Of a stretch of 64,000 nt of DNA, positions 17,862 through 33,657 are shown piece by piece (positions within the stretch are counted from its first letter, which is position 1; each line of letters starts with the position of its first letter). The position numbers and the translations under genes were made by a program. Below the pieces are notes generated by a model. The model was not told the DNA's origin, searched no databases, and saw only the letters and a list, made by a program, of their open reading frames with translations. This DNA comes from Afifella pfennigii DSM 17143 (GTDB lineage Bacteria; Pseudomonadota; Alphaproteobacteria; Rhizobiales; Afifellaceae). Location of the stretch: NCBI RefSeq assembly GCF_000688515.1, contig NZ_JHZK01000007.1, positions 62,001-126,000 of the forward strand, read 5' to 3'.

Positions 17862-18919
17862 GCGCAGAGCCACGCACACAAGCGACCGCCCGCATACCCG
17901 CGACCATCGTCACCGGCTTTCTCGGCGCCGGCAAGACGACGCTGATCCGGCACATTCTGGAAAACGCCGGCGGGCGGAAAATCGCCCTCATCGTCAACGA
18001 ATTCGGCGATACCGGTTTCGACGGCGGCATCCTTTCCGATTGCGGCAGCCCGGCCTGCGGCGAGGAGGATATCGTGGAGCTTGCCAATGGTTGCATCTGC
18101 TGCACCGTCGCCGACGATTTCCTGCCGGCGATGGAGGCGCTTCTGGCACGCGAGAGCCCGCCGGACCATATCGTCATCGAGACGTCCGGCCTTGCCCTGC
18201 CGCAGCCGCTGGTGAAGGCCTTCGCCTGGCCGGCGGTGCGCCACCGGGTGACGGTGGACGGGGTGGTGACGGTGGTCGACGCGGAGGCCGTCGCGGCCGG
18301 GCGGATGGCGAGCGACGAGGCGAGGCTCGTCGCCCAGCGCGAGGCCGACGCGTCTCTGGGCCACGACGACCCGATCGAGGAACTCTTCGAGGACCAGCTG
18401 CGCTGCGCCGACCTCATCGTGCTTTCCAAGGCCGATCTCGTCGACGAGGCGGGGATTTCGACCGTGGAGGCGCGCATCGGCGAGGACAAGCGCGGCCCGG
18501 CCTCCGTCATCCGCGCGGCGCGCGGCATCGTCCCGCCGGAGGTGCTGCTCGGCCTCGGCGCCGGAGCGGAGGGCGACAGCCATAACCGCCTCAGCCACCA
18601 CGAAATGGAGGGCGAGGAGGATCACGAGCACGACGATTTCAGCTCCTTCAGCCTCACGGCCATGGCCGCCGACAAGGCGGAGGCGGAAGCGCGGGTGAAG
18701 CGCGCCCTTGCCGTGCCGGGCGTTCTCAGGATCAAGGGACGCATGGCGATCGACGGCAAGCCGGCGCCGCTCCTGGTGCAGGCCGTCGGTCAGCGGCTGG
18801 AGAGCTGGTTCGACGCGCCGAAGGACAACGGCGCAGGCGCCGGGCAAGACCTCAAGCTCGTCGTCATCGGCCTTGCCAGCATCGACCGGCAAGAGGTGGC
18901 GGAGGCTCTCGGAGGCTGA
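17858..18919 (+). CDS. cobW: CobW GTPase, cobalt metallochaperone
   Basis: A 353-residue G3E-family GTPase. The P-loop GFLGAGKTTLI is at residues 20-30, the metal-binding NGCICCTV (CxCC) at about 78-85, and SKADLVD gives guanine specificity. A His/Asp/Glu-rich loop (HHEMEGEEDHEHDD, about residues 246-260) is typical of CobW. It is thought to hand cobalt to the CobNST chelatase, and here it lies directly before cobN, overlapping cobU by four bases. The C-terminal CobW_C domain follows the His-rich loop. Confidence 0.94.
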   Translation: MSAEPRTQATARIPATIVTGFLGAGKTTLIRHILENAGGRKIALIVNEFGDTGFDGGILSDCGSPACGEEDIVELANGCICCTVADDFLPAMEALLARESPPDHIVIETSGLALPQPLVKAFAWPAVRHRVTVDGVVTVVDAEAVAAGRMASDEARLVAQREADASLGHDDPIEELFEDQLRCADLIVLSKADLVDEAGISTVEARIGEDKRGPASVIRAARGIVPPEVLLGLGAGAEGDSHNRLSHHEMEGEEDHEHDDFSSFSLTAMAADKAEAEARVKRALAVPGVLRIKGRMAIDGKPAPLLVQAVGQRLESWFDAPKDNGAGAGQDLKLVVIGLASIDRQEVAEALGG

Positions 18920-18922
18920 GCC

Positions 18923-22872
<3,950 letters not shown>

Positions 22873-22876
<4 letters not shown>

Positions 22877-23496
22877 CGAAGCCTGAAATGAGCGAGGAGG
22901 AGCTGAACGCCCGCCACGCGGAGAAGATGCGCCGCAAGAAGGCCGCGCGCGACAAGATCGTCGCCACCAAGACGATCGAGAAGGGCCTTCTCATCGTCCA
23001 TACCGGCAAGGGCAAGGGCAAGTCGACGGCCGCCTTCGGCCTCGTCTTCCGGGCGCTCGGCAATGGCATGAAGGTCGGCATCGTCCAGTTCGTCAAAGGC
23101 AAATGGGAGACGGGCGAGCGCCAGGCGCTGGAAAAGTTTTCCGATCAGGTGACGATGGCGACGATGGGCGAGGGCTTCACCTGGGAGACGCAGGACCGGG
23201 CCCGCGACATCGCCGCCGCCAGAGGCGCCTGGGAAAAGGCCAAGGCGATGATCGAAGACGAGGAGCACGGTCTGGTGCTTCTCGACGAGCTCAATATCGT
23301 CCTGCGCTACGACTATCTGCCGCTCCAAGAGGTGCTTGAGACGCTCGCCAAGAGGCCGGCGATGAAGCATGTCGTCGTCACCGGCCGCAACGCCAAGGAC
23401 GAGCTTGTGGAGGCGGCCGATCTCGTCACCGACATGACCCAGGTGAAGCATCCCTTCCGCTCCGGCGTGAAGGCGCAGCGCGGCATCGAGTTCTGA
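22873..23496 (+). CDS. cobO: cob(I)yrinic acid a,c-diamide adenosyltransferase
   Basis: A 207-residue CobA/CobO-type ATP:corrinoid adenosyltransferase that adds the 5'-deoxyadenosyl ligand. The N-terminal 35 residues are charged; the P-loop is HTGKGKGKSTAAFG (about residues 39-52), followed by VQFVKGKWETGER, MGEGFTWETQ, LVLLDELNIVLRY and VVVTGRNAKDEL, all family motifs. The ATG overlaps the cobN stop by four bases, so it is coupled to it. The pathway continues with cobQ, 30 bases downstream. Confidence 0.95.
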
Positions 23497-23526
23497 GCGG
23501 CGGCCGGAGGCCAGAAAGCTATCTTC

Positions 23527-24999
23527 ATGTCGAAGACGCCCGCCATCATGATCCAGGGCACCGGCTCGCATGTCGGCAAATCGCTGCTGGTCGCCGGGCT
23601 CTGCCGCGCCTTCGCCGATCGCGGCCTGAAGGCGATGCCGTTCAAGCCGCAGAACATGTCCAACAACGCAGGCGTGACCGCCGATGGCGGGGAGATCGGG
23701 CGGGCGCAGATGACCCAGGCGCTGGCGGCGCGCGTGCCGCCGTCGGTGCATATGAACCCGGTGCTTCTGAAGCCGGAGAGTGATGTCGGCGCGCAGGTCA
23801 TCGTGCAGGGTCGGCGCCTCGCCACGATGAAGGCGCGCGACTATACCGCGCGCAAGGCGGAGCTTCTCTCTCATGTGATGGAGAGCTTTAATAGGCTCTG
23901 TGAAGGTGTTGATATCGTTGTCGTCGAAGGTGCGGGCTCGCCGGCCGAAACCAATCTGAGAGAGGGCGACATCGCCAATATGGGCTTTGCCGAGGCGGCC
24001 GGGGTGCCCGTCGTCCTCGTCGGCGATATCGAGCGCGGCGGGGTCATCGCCAGCCTGGTGGGCACGCATCACGTGCTCCACCCGCTCGACCGGGCGCGCA
24101 TTGCCGGCTTCATCGTCAACCGCTTTCGCGGCGATGTCACGCTGTTCGACGAGGGGGTGCGGGAGATCGCCCGGCGCACGGGCTGGCTCGGCCTCGGCGT
24201 GGTGCCGCATTTTGAGGATGCGCGGAAGCTGCCTGCGGAGGACGTGCTGGGGATAGAGGAGGGGCTGCGGGGCGGGGGCGGCGCGGTCAAGATCGTCGTG
24301 CCAAAACTGTCGCGCATCGCCAATTTCGACGATCTCGATCCGCTGCGCATGGAGCCAGGCGTGGAGCTTCTCGTCCTGGAGCCGGGCACGGCGCTGCCGG
24401 GCGATGCCGACCTCGTGCTCCTGCCGGGTTCCAAATCGACCATCGCCGACCTTGCGGTGTTGCGGCAGGCGGGCTGGGACATCGACCTTGCCGCGCATCT
24501 TCGCCGCGGCGGCGCCGTCCTCGGTATTTGTGGCGGCTTTCAGATGCTGGGAAGGCTGATCGCCGATCCTGAGGGTATCGAAGGCCCAGCCCAGAATGTG
24601 CGCGGGCTCGGCATGCTCGACGTGACGACGCGCCTCACCGCCGAGAAGACCACCGTCCCGGTCACCGGCACGCATGCGGCGAGCGGCGCGGCCTTTTCGG
24701 GCTACGAGATCCATGTCGGCGCGACCAGCGGGCCGGGGCTTTCTGAGCCCTTTTCACGGCTGGATGACGGCAGGCCGGACGGGGCGGTCGGTCATGGGGG
24801 GCGGGTGATGGGCACTTATGTGCACGGCCTTTTCGGCTCCGACGCTTTCCGCCGCGCCTTCCTTGCCGGGCTCGGGGCGAAGAGCGAACTCGCCTATGGC
24901 GAGAGTGTGGAGGCGGCGCTCGACGGCCTGGCGCGGCACCTGGAGGCGCATCTCAATCTCGATGCGATCCTCGCTATGGCGCAAACAGAGTTGCGCTGA
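23527..24999 (+). CDS. cobQ: cobyric acid synthase
   Basis: A 490-residue glutamine-dependent amidase that aminates four side chains of adenosylcobyrinic acid diamide. The N-terminal dethiobiotin-synthetase-like domain starts with the P-loop [15 protein letters not shown] and has [12 protein letters not shown]. The C-terminal class I amidotransferase domain has the nucleophile cysteine in [11 protein letters not shown] and the histidine in GTYVHGLFG. Length is normal. Its 3' end overlaps the convergent cobD gene by 26 bases. A short patch near 23865-23945 is unusually rich in T/A-ending codons compared with the rest. Confidence 0.95.
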   Translation: MSKTPAIMIQGTGSHVGKSLLVAGLCRAFADRGLKAMPFKPQNMSNNAGVTADGGEIGRAQMTQALAARVPPSVHMNPVLLKPESDVGAQVIVQGRRLATMKARDYTARKAELLSHVMESFNRLCEGVDIVVVEGAGSPAETNLREGDIANMGFAEAAGVPVVLVGDIERGGVIASLVGTHHVLHPLDRARIAGFIVNRFRGDVTLFDEGVREIARRTGWLGLGVVPHFEDARKLPAEDVLGIEEGLRGGGGAVKIVVPKLSRIANFDDLDPLRMEPGVELLVLEPGTALPGDADLVLLPGSKSTIADLAVLRQAGWDIDLAAHLRRGGAVLGICGGFQMLGRLIADPEGIEGPAQNVRGLGMLDVTTRLTAEKTTVPVTGTHAASGAAFSGYEIHVGATSGPGLSEPFSRLDDGRPDGAVGHGGRVMGTYVHGLFGSDAFRRAFLAGLGAKSELAYGESVEAALDGLARHLEAHLNLDAILAMAQTELR

Positions 25000-25939
25000 C
25001 GGCCACGAGAGCGAGCAGCACCAGCCAGGCCCCGTCGGCCAGGCGGATGCCGCGGCGCAGCTCCGCATTGCTCGGCTCGTAGCGGCCCTCCTTGTTGAGC
25101 CAGGCGCCGTCGACCACCAGCGAGCCGTAACGGCGCGGTCCGCCGAAGGCGAGATCGAGCGCCCCGGCCATCGCCGCTTCCGGCCAGCCGGCATTGGGCG
25201 AGCGATGCGCGGCGGCGTCGCGCCGGGCGATGTCGAAGGCGCGGCGCGGCGAGCCGCCGACGAGCGGCGCTGCCAGGGCGATGAGGGCGGCGGAGATGCG
25301 GGCGGGCAGGTAGTTGGCGAGATCGTCCAGCCTGGCGGCGGCATAGCCGAAGGCTTCGTGGCGCTCGGTGCGGTGGCCGATCATGGAATCGGCGGTGTTG
25401 AGCGCCTTGTAGGCGATGAGGCCCGGCAGGCCGGCGAGGAGATACCAGAAGGCGGGCGCGACGACGGCGTCGGAAAAATTCTCCGCCAGGGATTCCAGCG
25501 CCACGCGGTTCACCCCGCCGCGGTCGAGGGCGCTGACATCGCGGCCCACGATGTGCGACAGGGCAAGGCGGGCCGCCTCCAGACCGCTCTTCTCCTCTGC
25601 CTCGGCGACGGCCGAAACGTGATCGAGGAGACCCTTCTGGGCGAGAAAGACGGAGACGAGGAAGGCTTCCAGGACGAAGCCGAGAGGCAGGGCGGCGGCA
25701 AGGCCGTGAAGGAACCAGCCGGCGAGGACGGCGAGGGCGAGGATGAGGGCCAGAGCGAGAATGCCGCGGCCACGCCTTGCCTCCGGCGACAGTCGCTCGT
25801 CGTTAAGGCCGGCATCGAGCGTGGCGATGAGCCGGCCGATCCAGGCGATGGGGTGGCCGCTCGTCGCCCAGAGGCGGTCCGGATCGCCCAGGATGCGGTC
25901 GGCGACAAGGCCGAGGACGAGAATGGCGAGGCGGCTCAT
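24974..25939 (-). CDS. cobD: adenosylcobinamide-phosphate synthase (CbiB/CobD)
   Basis: A 321-residue integral membrane enzyme that attaches aminopropanol phosphate to adenosylcobyric acid. Family text includes [14 protein letters not shown] and HPIAWIGRL at the N-terminus, the RDVSALD and [17 protein letters not shown] region, and [14 protein letters not shown]. About five hydrophobic segments are visible. It follows cobC on the minus strand with an ATGA overlap, a natural pair because CobC makes the aminopropanol phosphate. It converges on cobQ, overlapping its last 26 bases. Confidence 0.94.
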   Translation of the reverse strand: MSRLAILVLGLVADRILGDPDRLWATSGHPIAWIGRLIATLDAGLNDERLSPEARRGRGILALALILALAVLAGWFLHGLAAALPLGFVLEAFLVSVFLAQKGLLDHVSAVAEAEEKSGLEAARLALSHIVGRDVSALDRGGVNRVALESLAENFSDAVVAPAFWYLLAGLPGLIAYKALNTADSMIGHRTERHEAFGYAAARLDDLANYLPARISAALIALAAPLVGGSPRRAFDIARRDAAAHRSPNAGWPEAAMAGALDLAFGGPRRYGSLVVDGAWLNKEGRYEPSNAELRRGIRLADGAWLVLLALVAVSATLFAP

Positions 25940-26931
25940 GGGCGCATGCCTTGAAGGGTCTCGCTCAGCGCCTCCTCCAGGCGGGCGAGGCCGGCCGCGT
26001 CGGCGGGCAGGCCGAGGCGGAGGCTATCGGGACGCTCCTCGAAGCGGCGCGTCCAGATGCCTTTCTGGGCGAGACGGCGGTGCAGGACGGTTGCGCCGGG
26101 ATGGCGCAGCAGGGTGAAGAGCGGGCAATGCCCGCAGGAGCCGAGGCGGTGGCGCTTCAGCATGGAACGCAGGGCCCCGGCCTGGCTGGCGAGCCAGCGC
26201 CGGCTCTCCTGCCGCCAGGGCCGGTCGGCGAGGGCGGCGGCGCCGATGGCGATAGCCGCCTGCGACACGGGCCAGTCGCCAAGCCGCGCGCGCAAGGCGC
26301 GAATCGGCTCGGCCCGGCCGACGGCGAAGCCGAGGCGAAGGCCCGGCAGGCCGTAGAACTTGCCGAAGGAGCGCAGGACGAGAAGATTGCCGGCCTCTTG
26401 CAGCAGCGGCAGCGCCGAAGTGTGCGGCGGCAGGGCATCGGCATAGGCCTCGTCGACAACGACGAGCCGCTGCGGGCGCTCAGCCGCCAGGCGCGCGATC
26501 GCCGCCGGCGAGAGGAGGCGGCCATCGGGATTGTTGGGATTGACGAGAATGAGGCTCTCCTCGCCTTCGGCCTCGTCCGGCTCGGCGATGGGACGCAGCG
26601 AATCGCCGAAGGCCGCCCGATAGGAGGAGTAGGAGCTGGCAAGAAAAGCGGCGCGATCGATGAGGGCCGGCAACTGGCGGATGGCGAGCTCAGTGCCGGC
26701 GAGCGGCACGATCTCGGCCTCGCGCGGCAAGCGATAGGCCTGCCGCGCCGCCGCCTCCAACGCCGCGATCTCCGCCCTGGTCGGCAGCCGCTCCAAGCCG
26801 AGCGCGCTTGCCTGAAGCCGCTCGCGCCAGGGCCAGGGACGCGGATTGATGCCGGTCGAAAGGTCCAGCCAATCGTCGCTCACAATGCCGTAAAGGCCAG
26901 CCCCTTCGACCGGGTCGCCACCGTGCCGCAT
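25936..26931 (-). CDS. cobC: threonine-phosphate decarboxylase CobC
   Basis: A 331-residue PLP-dependent enzyme of the aminotransferase class I fold that makes (R)-1-amino-2-propanol phosphate for the B12 side chain. Motifs: DWLDLSTGINPRPWP at the N-terminus, LVNPNNPDGR, VVDEAYADALP and the PLP lysine in RSFGKFYGLPGLRLGFA. The start at 26931 (MRHGGDPVEG) gives family length; the frame is open upstream into the tRNA-Cys region but that part is a tRNA shadow. It overlaps cobD. No riboswitch was recognised in front of this pair. Confidence 0.93.
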   Translation of the reverse strand: MRHGGDPVEGAGLYGIVSDDWLDLSTGINPRPWPWRERLQASALGLERLPTRAEIAALEAAARQAYRLPREAEIVPLAGTELAIRQLPALIDRAAFLASSYSSYRAAFGDSLRPIAEPDEAEGEESLILVNPNNPDGRLLSPAAIARLAAERPQRLVVVDEAYADALPPHTSALPLLQEAGNLLVLRSFGKFYGLPGLRLGFAVGRAEPIRALRARLGDWPVSQAAIAIGAAALADRPWRQESRRWLASQAGALRSMLKRHRLGSCGHCPLFTLLRHPGATVLHRRLAQKGIWTRRFEERPDSLRLGLPADAAGLARLEEALSETLQGMRP

Positions 26932-27054
26932 TCGTTCTCCCCGCTTTGCCTCATGGCCTGATAGCGCGATCGGCTCCGTTGCACGAGAGGCCGGAAGGCC
27001 CCAATTGCATGCCAGCTTGTCGGCTCCCGAAAGCTTTGCTACGGGAACCGCGCT

Positions 27055-27128
27055 GGCCTCGTGGCGGAGTGGTGACGCAGCGGACTGCAAATCCGTATAC
27101 CCCGGTTCGATTCCGGGCGAGGCCTCCA
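27055..27128 (+). tRNA. tRNA-Cys (GCA)
   Basis: A 74-base cloverleaf with acceptor stem GGCCTCG/CGAGGCC, anticodon loop CTGCAAA with anticodon GCA, T loop GGTTCGATTCC, discriminator T and an encoded CCA at 27126-27128. The antisense frame reading GIEPGYTDLQSAASPL is the well-known spurious protein from this tRNA. Confidence 0.95.
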
Positions 27129-27304
27129 TCTTTCCAGCGCTATCGTCCCGCCGATGCGGGGGGCAGGGCCGAATCGCGCATCGCTGCATGCGCGGCTGCG
27201 TCTCGCGCCGATCGTGCCTCATTCGCTTGGCTGGCCGCTTGTCTGGCCGCGCCCGCGCCGCTACAGCATGCCGCCACGAGGATGTTGCAAGGGCTCATGC
27301 AAGT

Positions 27305-27961
27305 ATGACCGATTACGCCACGCTGCGGCAGAGGATGGTCGACAGCCAGGTGCGCACCTGGGACGTGACCGATCGCGATCTGATCGAGGCTTTCCTGGAG
27401 GTTCCGCGCGAGCGCTTCGTCAGCGGCGTGCAGCTGCCCTTCGCCTATTCGGACATGGACCTGCCGCTGGATGGCACGAACAGGGTCCTGCTCGCGCCCG
27501 CCGTGCTCGGACGCATGATCCAGGCGCTGGAGATCGACAAATCGGAAGTGGTCCTCGATCTCGGCTGCGGGCGCGGCTATTCCTCCGCGCTGCTCGGCCA
27601 GCTGGCCGAGGCGGTGGTCGCGGTGGAGCCGGACGAGGATTTGCGCCATTCCGCCGAGGCCAATATGGCGGCGCTGAAGATCGACAACGTCGCAGTGGTG
27701 GAGGGCGCGCTCACCGAGGGATATCCGGCGGAGGGGCCTTACGACGCGATTTTGATCGCGGGCGGGATAGAGGTGATCCCCCAGGCCATCTTCGAGCAGC
27801 TCGCCGAGGGTGGCCGGCTGGTGGTGGTGGAGCGCAACGGTGAGTTCGGCCGGGTGATGCTGTACACGCGCATCGGCGAGCATGTGAGCCATCGCGGCGT
27901 CGTCGATGCCGCGGCGCCGGTTTTGCCGGGTTTTGAGCGCAAGGCGGCGTTCGTTTTCTGA
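27305..27961 (+). CDS. PCMT-like methyltransferase upstream of tolC
   Basis: A 218-residue SAM-dependent methyltransferase of the protein-L-isoaspartate methyltransferase fold, with motif I VVLDLGCGRGYSSALL at about residue 82 and VAVEPDEDLR after it. It differs from the canonical enzyme encoded at 51613 in lacking the GQTIS substrate loop; the corresponding region reads DLPLDGTNRVLLAP. So repair of isoaspartate is doubtful and the real substrate is unknown. It is co-oriented with the TolC-type channel 148 bases downstream, a pairing seen in other rhizobia. The start at 27305 gives the conserved MTDYATLRQRMVDSQVRTWDV N-terminus. Confidence 0.85.
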   Translation: MTDYATLRQRMVDSQVRTWDVTDRDLIEAFLEVPRERFVSGVQLPFAYSDMDLPLDGTNRVLLAPAVLGRMIQALEIDKSEVVLDLGCGRGYSSALLGQLAEAVVAVEPDEDLRHSAEANMAALKIDNVAVVEGALTEGYPAEGPYDAILIAGGIEVIPQAIFEQLAEGGRLVVVERNGEFGRVMLYTRIGEHVSHRGVVDAAAPVLPGFERKAAFVF

Positions 27962-28109
27962 CTATTGGTGCCTGCGTGAGGGTGTTGCAAATCGGCCGCA
28001 ATGCCCGCCAAAACGACGGGTGCGCCCTCCTCACCCAGGCGACGAACCCGCATGCGATGTTACAACCCTACTGGCCGCAACGAGACGGTAAACGATTCCT
28101 GGTGGCAAC

Positions 28110-29480
28110 GTGCGCATTCGCCTGTTTCATATCTGGCTGAGCTTGGCGGGGACTTCTCTGCTTGCCGTGCCGACGGCACAGGCGGAGAGCATTACCGAGG
28201 CGCTGGCTTCGGCCTATTGGAACAACCCGACCATCAACGCCGAGCGCGCCCGTACGCGTGCCAATGACGAGAACGTGCCGATCGCCAAGGGCGGTCAGCG
28301 GCCGCAGATTTCGGCTTTCTCGGAAATAGACGGCACCTATGCCGGCGCCCGCACGCGCGTCGGCCGGCAGGAGGACACCACCTCCGATCTGGCGGTCGGG
28401 CTGCAGATCCAGCAGAATCTCTTCGATGGCTTCCAGACCCGCAACGCCGTTCGCGGCGCGGAGGCCGGGGTCTTTGCCAGCCGCTTCGCGCTGCGCTCGA
28501 CGGTCCAGGACGTGCTGCGCGATGGTGCCGAAGCCTATATGAACGTCTTGCGCGACGAGGCGATCCTGCAGCTGCGCCGTCAGAACGTGGAGTTCCTCAA
28601 CGAGCAGCTGCGGGCCGCGGAGGATCGGTTCGAGGTCGGCGAGAATACGCGCACCGACGTCGCCCAAACGCGCGCCGCTCTCAGCCAGGCTCAATCGGAC
28701 GTCGCGCTCGCGGAAGCCAATCTGGTCGCCAGCCGCGCCATCTACCGCCAGATTATCGGTCGTGAGGCCAATGGACTGTTTCTGAGCTTTCCCTTCCGCA
28801 ACAATCTGCCGAACTCGCTGTCGCGGGCGCTTGCGCTCGGCCAGGAGGAGCATCCCTCCATCGTTGCCGCGCAATACGCCATGGACGCCGCCTCTTTCGA
28901 CGTGAAGCGGATTGAGGGCGAGCTTCTGCCGACGATCAGCGTCAACGGCACGGCGCAGAAGACCATCGGCGTCGGGCGTCCGGAGAACTCCGAAGTCGCC
29001 GCCATCACCGGGCGCGTCTCCGTGCCGCTCTATCAGGGTGGCATCGTCTCGGCACGCGTGCGGCAGGCCAAGGAAATTCTCGGTCAGCGGCGCATCGAGG
29101 TGGATATCGTGCGCGACCAGGTGCGGGCACTCACCGTCGCCGCCTGGGGCACGGTGGAGGCGACCAACGCGCAGATTCTCGCCGCCACCGCCGAGGTGCG
29201 GGCTTCGGAGATCGCGCTTTCGGGCGTCATCGAGGAGCAACGGGTGGGGCAGCGCACGCAGCTCGACGTGCTCGATGCGCGCAGCACACTGGTCGATGCC
29301 GAGGTCAACCGCGTGGTTGCCCAGCGCGACCGTATCGTCGCGGCCTTCGCGCTTCTGGCGGCGATCGGCCGGCTCGACGCCGACGCGCTCAATCTGCCGG
29401 TGCAGCGCTACCGGGCCGAGGCGCACTACCAGGCCGTCAAGGACAAGTGGAGCGGCCTCAGGACGCCCGACGGGCGCTAG
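28110..29480 (+). CDS. tolC: TolC-family outer-membrane channel
   Basis: A 456-residue outer-membrane efflux protein for type I secretion and multidrug pumps. A signal peptide (ending VPTAQA, about residue 25) is followed by two homologous halves of long coiled helices; ITEALASAYWNNPTINAERAR opens the first and EEHPSIVAAQYAMDAASFDVKR the second. NLFDGFQTRNAVRGAE and VPLYQGGIVSARVRQAKE are the characteristic strand motifs of each half. The start is GTG at 28110. No pump genes are adjacent, so it probably serves several inner-membrane partners. Confidence 0.92.
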   Translation: MRIRLFHIWLSLAGTSLLAVPTAQAESITEALASAYWNNPTINAERARTRANDENVPIAKGGQRPQISAFSEIDGTYAGARTRVGRQEDTTSDLAVGLQIQQNLFDGFQTRNAVRGAEAGVFASRFALRSTVQDVLRDGAEAYMNVLRDEAILQLRRQNVEFLNEQLRAAEDRFEVGENTRTDVAQTRAALSQAQSDVALAEANLVASRAIYRQIIGREANGLFLSFPFRNNLPNSLSRALALGQEEHPSIVAAQYAMDAASFDVKRIEGELLPTISVNGTAQKTIGVGRPENSEVAAITGRVSVPLYQGGIVSARVRQAKEILGQRRIEVDIVRDQVRALTVAAWGTVEATNAQILAATAEVRASEIALSGVIEEQRVGQRTQLDVLDARSTLVDAEVNRVVAQRDRIVAAFALLAAIGRLDADALNLPVQRYRAEAHYQAVKDKWSGLRTPDGR

Positions 29481-29684
29481 ACCGCAGCCGGCGCCAAACC
29501 GCGGGCGCGGCCGCTGGGGCCGCACATATCCCTTGTCCTGCATCTGTATATTGCATCCGTCCGCCCCTCCGACCGCATTATATGGTGAGGAAAGGCGATT
29601 TGAGGGTTTTCTTAACCCACTCATGCTCATGTAAAATCCAAAACGATTCGAGGTGCAGGCGCACCGGCTGAATTCGCAGGGGAA

Positions 29685-30434
29685 ATGGGCATGGGCAATC
29701 CGAGTGCGGCGCACGAGCCGACCATGGAGGAGATTCTCGCCTCCATCCGGCAAATCATCTCCGAGGATGGGGAGCGGGCACAGCCCAAGCCGAAATCCTT
29801 CCGCGTTCCGGCGGAAGTGGAGGAAGAGGCCTCCGAGACGAGCGCCGAGCCCGCCGCCGAGAATCCCGACGATGCCGATGACGCCCAGGCAACCTATGAG
29901 GATCCCGCCGAGGAGCCTGGCGCCTACAGCGTCGGCGAGGAGAAGGTGACGGAGAGCGCCTATATGCCGGAGGACGCGCTGGAGGCGGCCGAGAGTTCCG
30001 CCGCGGCTTCCGGCGAGCCGTCCTATGACGAGACGGAGCCGGTCGAGGCTTTCGCGGGCGAGGACGAGGCGCCGGCCTATGCGCAAGAGGAACCGGAGCC
30101 GCAGGCCCCGCCCGTCAATCATGCAGCGCCGGCAGGCGCCGATGAGACTGCGCGCGGCTATGAAGAAGCCGAGCCCGGCCCGACGAGCGGCTATCGCCAG
30201 GAGCGCCCCCACGGCGATGAGCGGCTGCTTTCCCCGCAAGCCGACGATGCCGTCGCCGGTGCCTTCTCCGCCCTGGCACACACGATTTTGTCGCAGAACG
30301 CCCGCACGCTGGAAGACCTCGTCACCGAGATGCTGCGGCCGATGCTGCGCGACTGGCTGGACGACAACCTGCCGACGCTGGTGGAGCGGCTCGTCAAGGA
30401 AGAGATCGAGCGGGTCTCGCGCGGCCGCCGCTGA
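29685..30434 (+). CDS. popZ: PopZ-like polar organizing protein (DUF2497)
   Basis: A 249-residue protein with the PopZ architecture: a conserved N-terminal helix EPTMEEILASIRQIISEDG (residues about 10-28), a long acidic Pro/Glu-rich disordered middle (about 35-180), and C-terminal helices including LSQNARTLEDLVTEMLRPML and DWLDDNLPTLVERLVKEEIERV. PopZ self-assembles at cell poles and anchors ParB and other polar factors in Caulobacter and Agrobacterium. It lies upstream of valS, as in many alphaproteobacteria. ATG 29691 is an alternative start. Confidence 0.9.
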   Translation: MGMGNPSAAHEPTMEEILASIRQIISEDGERAQPKPKSFRVPAEVEEEASETSAEPAAENPDDADDAQATYEDPAEEPGAYSVGEEKVTESAYMPEDALEAAESSAAASGEPSYDETEPVEAFAGEDEAPAYAQEEPEPQAPPVNHAAPAGADETARGYEEAEPGPTSGYRQERPHGDERLLSPQADDAVAGAFSALAHTILSQNARTLEDLVTEMLRPMLRDWLDDNLPTLVERLVKEEIERVSRGRR

Positions 30435-30459
30435 ACGGCGGCGTGTGAACGGCGGCGTA
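30432..30459. repeat. 14-bp tandem duplication at the popZ stop
   Basis: TGAACGGCGGCGTG (30432-30445) is followed directly by TGAACGGCGGCGTA (30446-30459). The first copy begins with the popZ stop codon. Confidence 0.7.
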
Positions 30460-30541
30460 TGGACAGCGGCAGGGGGGCGGCTTGCCGCCACGCTCGGCCC
30501 GTCCAAAGGCCGCCTTCCCGGCGTCTTGGCCATCCGCCTTG

Positions 30542-30570
30542 TTGACAGGGGCCGAAGGCGCCAGTTTAAC
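30542..30570 (+). promoter_or_regulatory. valS promoter
   Basis: Perfect -35 TTGACA (30542-30547), 17-base spacer and -10-like TTTAAC (30565-30570). The predicted start near 30577 leaves a leader of about 40 bases before valS. Confidence 0.6.
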
Positions 30571-30616
30571 CGCCCCGGTTTGAGAGCCCGCTTCGGGCCT
30601 ACGGTGCGATTCCCTC

Positions 30617-33322
<2,706 letters not shown>

Positions 33323-33657
33323 CGGGGCGATTCCGCCACGCTCGCGAAACGGCGCCGGAGCCATTTCCGGCGCCGGGAAGGCCGATGCGTCTCGGCCACA
33401 TTGTGACGATTTCGCAACAGCTTCCGACGACGGGCCCGGCTCGCCTTGCGCGGCATTAACAGCGCCACGTTTCAGTCATAAACGAGGCGCAGGCGGATGA
33501 GCATGCGAGGCTTTTCGGCCTGGCCGTAGGAGCGGCGCGGCAGATGCGCGCCGCCGCGGCCGAGCCGATACCGGATCCGGTTGCGGATGCCGGCATGCCT
33601 TGCGAACGAGGCCCGCGTGCCGGCGGGCGGAACAACAGGGAAACGAGGCGCGTAGGC
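33323..33657. other. 335-base gap between valS and ilvD
   Basis: The gap holds a perfect 9-bp hairpin (33350-33358 with 33367-33375) that may end valS transcripts, although the T tail is poor on the plus strand. From 33472 to about 33620 the minus strand reads like GC-rich coding sequence ending in [12 protein letters not shown] and TGA, but no start codon precedes it before it runs into ilvD. The frame of ilvD itself is open back to 33544 but without family similarity. No structured RNA was recognised. Confidence 0.5.

Noticed and set aside
26935-27222. Minus-strand frame reading MEASPGIEPGYTDLQSAASPL
   Set aside because: A known artefact: translation of the antisense strand of a tRNA-Cys gene.
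33350-33375. Strong hairpin after valS as a certain terminator
   Set aside because: The 9-bp stem is clear but lacks a proper T run on the plus strand, so it is noted only within the gap entry.
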